A DNA stretch of 64,000 bases from Lithobates sylvaticus (Eukaryota; Chordata; Amphibia; Anura; Ranidae): NCBI GenBank assembly GCA_028564925.1, contig CM053031.1:102021531-102085530 (forward strand). The letters are read 5' to 3'. Positions 61,188 to 64,000 of the stretch are shown one piece after another (the first letter of the stretch is position 1; each line of letters begins with the position of its first letter). A program made the translations under genes and the position numbers. The notes beneath the pieces were generated by a model, which saw only the letters and a program-made list of their open reading frames with translations, did no database searches and had not been told where the DNA came from.

Positions 61188-61360
61188 TGACTGTGTGTTG
61201 AGTTATTTTGAGGGGACAGCAAATTTACACTGTTATACAAGCTGTACACTCATTACTTTACATTATAGCAAAGTGTCATTTCTTCAGTGTTGTCACATGA
61301 AAAGATATAATAAAATATTTACAAAAATGTGAGGGGTGTATTCACTTTTGTGAAATACTG

Positions 61361-64000
61361 TATTTGGTGTCTACTGTTAGGTAGAACCTTTTACCTTTAA
61401 ACTTGTAAAATGGGTGGCAGGTTCACTTTAAGGCTCAAGTCTAGATTCCTAAATGCTTAAGGCCACAGCACTAATTGCAGAAGATACCATTAGTTAGCTA
61501 AATGTGGACAGACAAGCTGCCAATGTAGACTGGTCCTGAAATCTGTGAACCTTTGAACCTGGAGTGATTGGATTATTGAATCTTAAAAGAAAAGACAAGA
61601 TGGTACCATCATGAACTATTAACACTACTGTATTATAAGACCCAATGAAAAAATACCATTAACTAAATCTGTAGTTATAGAAATATTCTGTTCAATTAAT
61701 TTATTTCCTATGTCAGAATATTTGCAGCTGGCCAGTAAAATCATTTTTCTGACATCTGTCCAAGTAAAAACAGATGTCAACTGTATAAAGAAATTAACAA
61801 ATCCTTTAAGTCTATTCTAAAAGTCTAGAAAGCTCATCATACAGCTAATTGTTCTTTACATAGTACAATCTGCAATGGGTTCTGTTTAACAGTATGTGGT
61901 AATGAAAATATTCTGTGCTGCTAAAAAATGGAAACTACTTTCTGGCTGGGGCTATCAACATAGACCTGTCTCTTACCATGTACATTAACACTAATGGGTG
62001 AAGCTAGGAGAGATAACAATTAGACAACTGCTTACAGAGAAAACAATTCCTAGAGGCAGTAATTTGGCATCAGATGTAGGAGATTATTAGATTTTTTATT
62101 TTTTTTCCTTAGGGAGATATATTCATAGAAAAAGAGATGCATAATGAACATCTTATGTAATAGTTATATTTAAGAGAATATTTTGGAGTCAAAGCTGAAA
62201 TAGTGCTGATCTTATACACAAAATTATATAATTTATTGAGACATAAGCCTTTCTTCTTTCGATTTATAAATACAAAAATGGAGCCAGTGGAAGTAAGGTT
62301 ATAATTATCATCAGTGTAGTGCAGTCAAAACATGACTCTCTTTTGCTGGCAGGGTGCAACATGTTTCCACAGCAACTGTTTTGAATTGGTTCTAGGATGG
62401 CTCATATCCAAGCAATGGGTCCCCCACCCATCTACCAGTAAAGCTAAACCATAGTAAAGCTGGTCTGTCACCTGAATTATAAAGATATTCCAATCTATGA
62501 CTCAGGGGCATAGCTAAACTCCTCTGGGCAAAGAGCCAAATGTGAACCTGTGCCCCATCTCTTAACTTCATTATTAATACCCCCGCCATACACACAATTG
62601 CCTCAATTTATCTATTATAAATAAATATTAGGCCCAGGAGCAAGAAAGTGTCCTCTAGCTAATAAACACATCCTAATAGTGCTTTTAAAGGTGTAATAAG
62701 GGAGAAAAATGCAACTGTTCTTGCTGGTCTACCAGATGCTATGTAGCAATTCCCACTGGTGTTACCAATGCACCATGGATATGAATTAAATAAAAAATAT
62801 TTAGCATTGACTGGATTTTTTAATTTTATTTTCAGGTTTACCCGAGGCAATATCTTTTTCCAGGAAAGAACCACAGCTTACGCTGTGCCTTGTTAATGAC
62901 ACCATTGCATACAGATCTATTTATTTATACAATGCAAATAGGTATAGTGATGGAGTCTCTAACATTTTTTACCTACAACATTTTTCTGAGTCTCTTAATA
63001 TCTCTTTTTATATTTAATTACCATTGTCACCATTTTTTACAAATCTTAATTTTGACCTCAGCCACTTTCTCAAATTTTGTTGGTTGCCATGGGTTATCTC
63101 TCAACACATGGAACTGGCTACTGTAATCACCCTAAGCTGATGAAAGTGACAGTGTCTCTGCAATGGGCCTGCCCATATTCACCCTTTAAACAACCCCTTT
63201 GCTTGATATGTAAACAACAACTAAGCATATGCCATTCACAATTTTAGCTGGATAAAGTAGGCTGAAAATTACCCATAAAGCCAAGTGAAATGGATCAGCG
63301 TGTGATGCATTACATATTTTTGGGGAAGCTGTAAAAGTGAATATAAGTAGTACATCCTTGAAAATGTGTACTTGCAACAGCTAACTGCATGTTTTTTAAT
63401 ATGCTACCAACAATAATAAAAAATCATTTAATTTCAAGCTGAATTTCAGGTATGTTTTTTGTTTTTTAAATAGTTACATTGGTCCTGCTTAGACTAATTT
63501 AAATATACATATTCCATAACTGGTTGAACCTATACCTTGTTACTACTACAGTGATCCTCACTATCTTCTGGGTCCCATGCAGCTCTCTTGCTGATCAGTA
63601 ACCACAGGGGGTAATTTGCACAGCATGAACGCCATTCAAAAAAATGACATGAGATGCATTTTTCTGAATGAATGCAAAGCCTTCTATGATTGGACAAGGT
63701 GCAGAGGCACAGTGGTGATGCCACAATCTCCACCCTTGTGGTTACTAGATAGCAGGTTGGCTGCTCGGCATGGGATGTGAATCGGACAAGTATAAAATAT
63801 ATACACCTACATTGGTCCAAGCTGGACCAATGTAACTGTGCAAAAAAATAAATCCATCTTTCATTTGAATGTTAACTAATGCTACCATTAGTCTCACTAT
63901 GATCATTTGTATCTTAAAATGACCCAAAGAGCAGGTTCACACCAGTGCACTGGCTCCGATTATGTCACAATATCAGAATGTCTTACTTTTACCGAATGTC
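61361..64000 (-). other. MAP2 5' intron, unassigned
   Basis: No exon, including none resembling the mammalian first coding exon, was recognised. The last 70 bases (CAGGTTCACACCAGTGCAC) look like the start of a MITE of the 9979 family cut by the window edge. Confidence 0.4.

Larger units (their letters stand above)
59585..61360 (+). mobile_element. Tc1-like transposon, deleted and split by a TTAA element
   Basis: CAGTTTCTCACAAAAGTGAG at the left and CACTTTTGTGAAATACTG at the right lie inside TA pairs (59583-59584, 61361-61362). It is the family of 19659 and 45901 in the opposite orientation. Only the start of the transposase remains (MAPHGKELS at about 59955); the DDE domain is deleted, leaving about 866 bases of Tc1 sequence around the inserted element at 60274-61187. 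Confidence 0.88.

Overview
The window is vertebrate nuclear DNA, most likely from a frog. It carries one host gene, MAP2 (microtubule-associated protein 2, a neuronal cytoskeletal protein), on the minus strand. The transcript enters at high coordinates and leaves towards position 1. Frog, perhaps ranid, is inferred from the MAP2 divergence and from the dense load of Tc1-like transposons, TTAA-flanked and TAA-flanked short inverted-repeat elements and long hairpin elements; no species is claimed.

Nine MAP2 coding exons were located by protein similarity recalled from mammalian MAP2 and by matching splice sites and phases. In transcript order they are 42496-42383 (PKA RII-binding helix), 35039-34962 (PPSPPPSP segment), 32751-32518 (in-frame exon at the place of the MAP2a-specific exon), 28491-25147 (giant projection-domain exon, 1115 codons), 18609-18406, 18229-18095, 12262-12207, 9831-9684 and 7151-6808 (proline-rich region and first microtubule-binding repeat). 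All phases join without a break. Every exon that mammals skip to make the short MAP2c form has a length divisible by three here. The first coding exon(s) with the start codon and the exons for the remaining microtubule-binding repeats and C-terminus were not found; they may lie beyond the window edges.

Everything else is intron filled with mobile DNA: four full-length or internally deleted Tc1-like transposons (19659-21270, 42874-44441, 45901-47331, 59585-61360) and a fifth relic; TTAA-flanked elements (14549, 18874, 21332, 54036, 60274), the last inserted inside a Tc1 copy; PIF/Harbinger-like and pogo/Tigger-like MITEs; a tRNA-type SINE; L1-like and Rex1-like LINE remnants; a G-rich minisatellite; and TA/GATA microsatellites.

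The most unusual structure is a group of long hairpin elements with a shared layout: two inverted arms (about 90 to 740 bases), a one-sided non-repeated tail, and long direct repeats of 9 to 17 bases at the ends. The clearest is a 5-kb element (541-5511, flanked by a 17-base direct repeat) that holds another hairpin element whose arms carry hammerhead-ribozyme-like sequences, plus a perfect 146-base palindrome.
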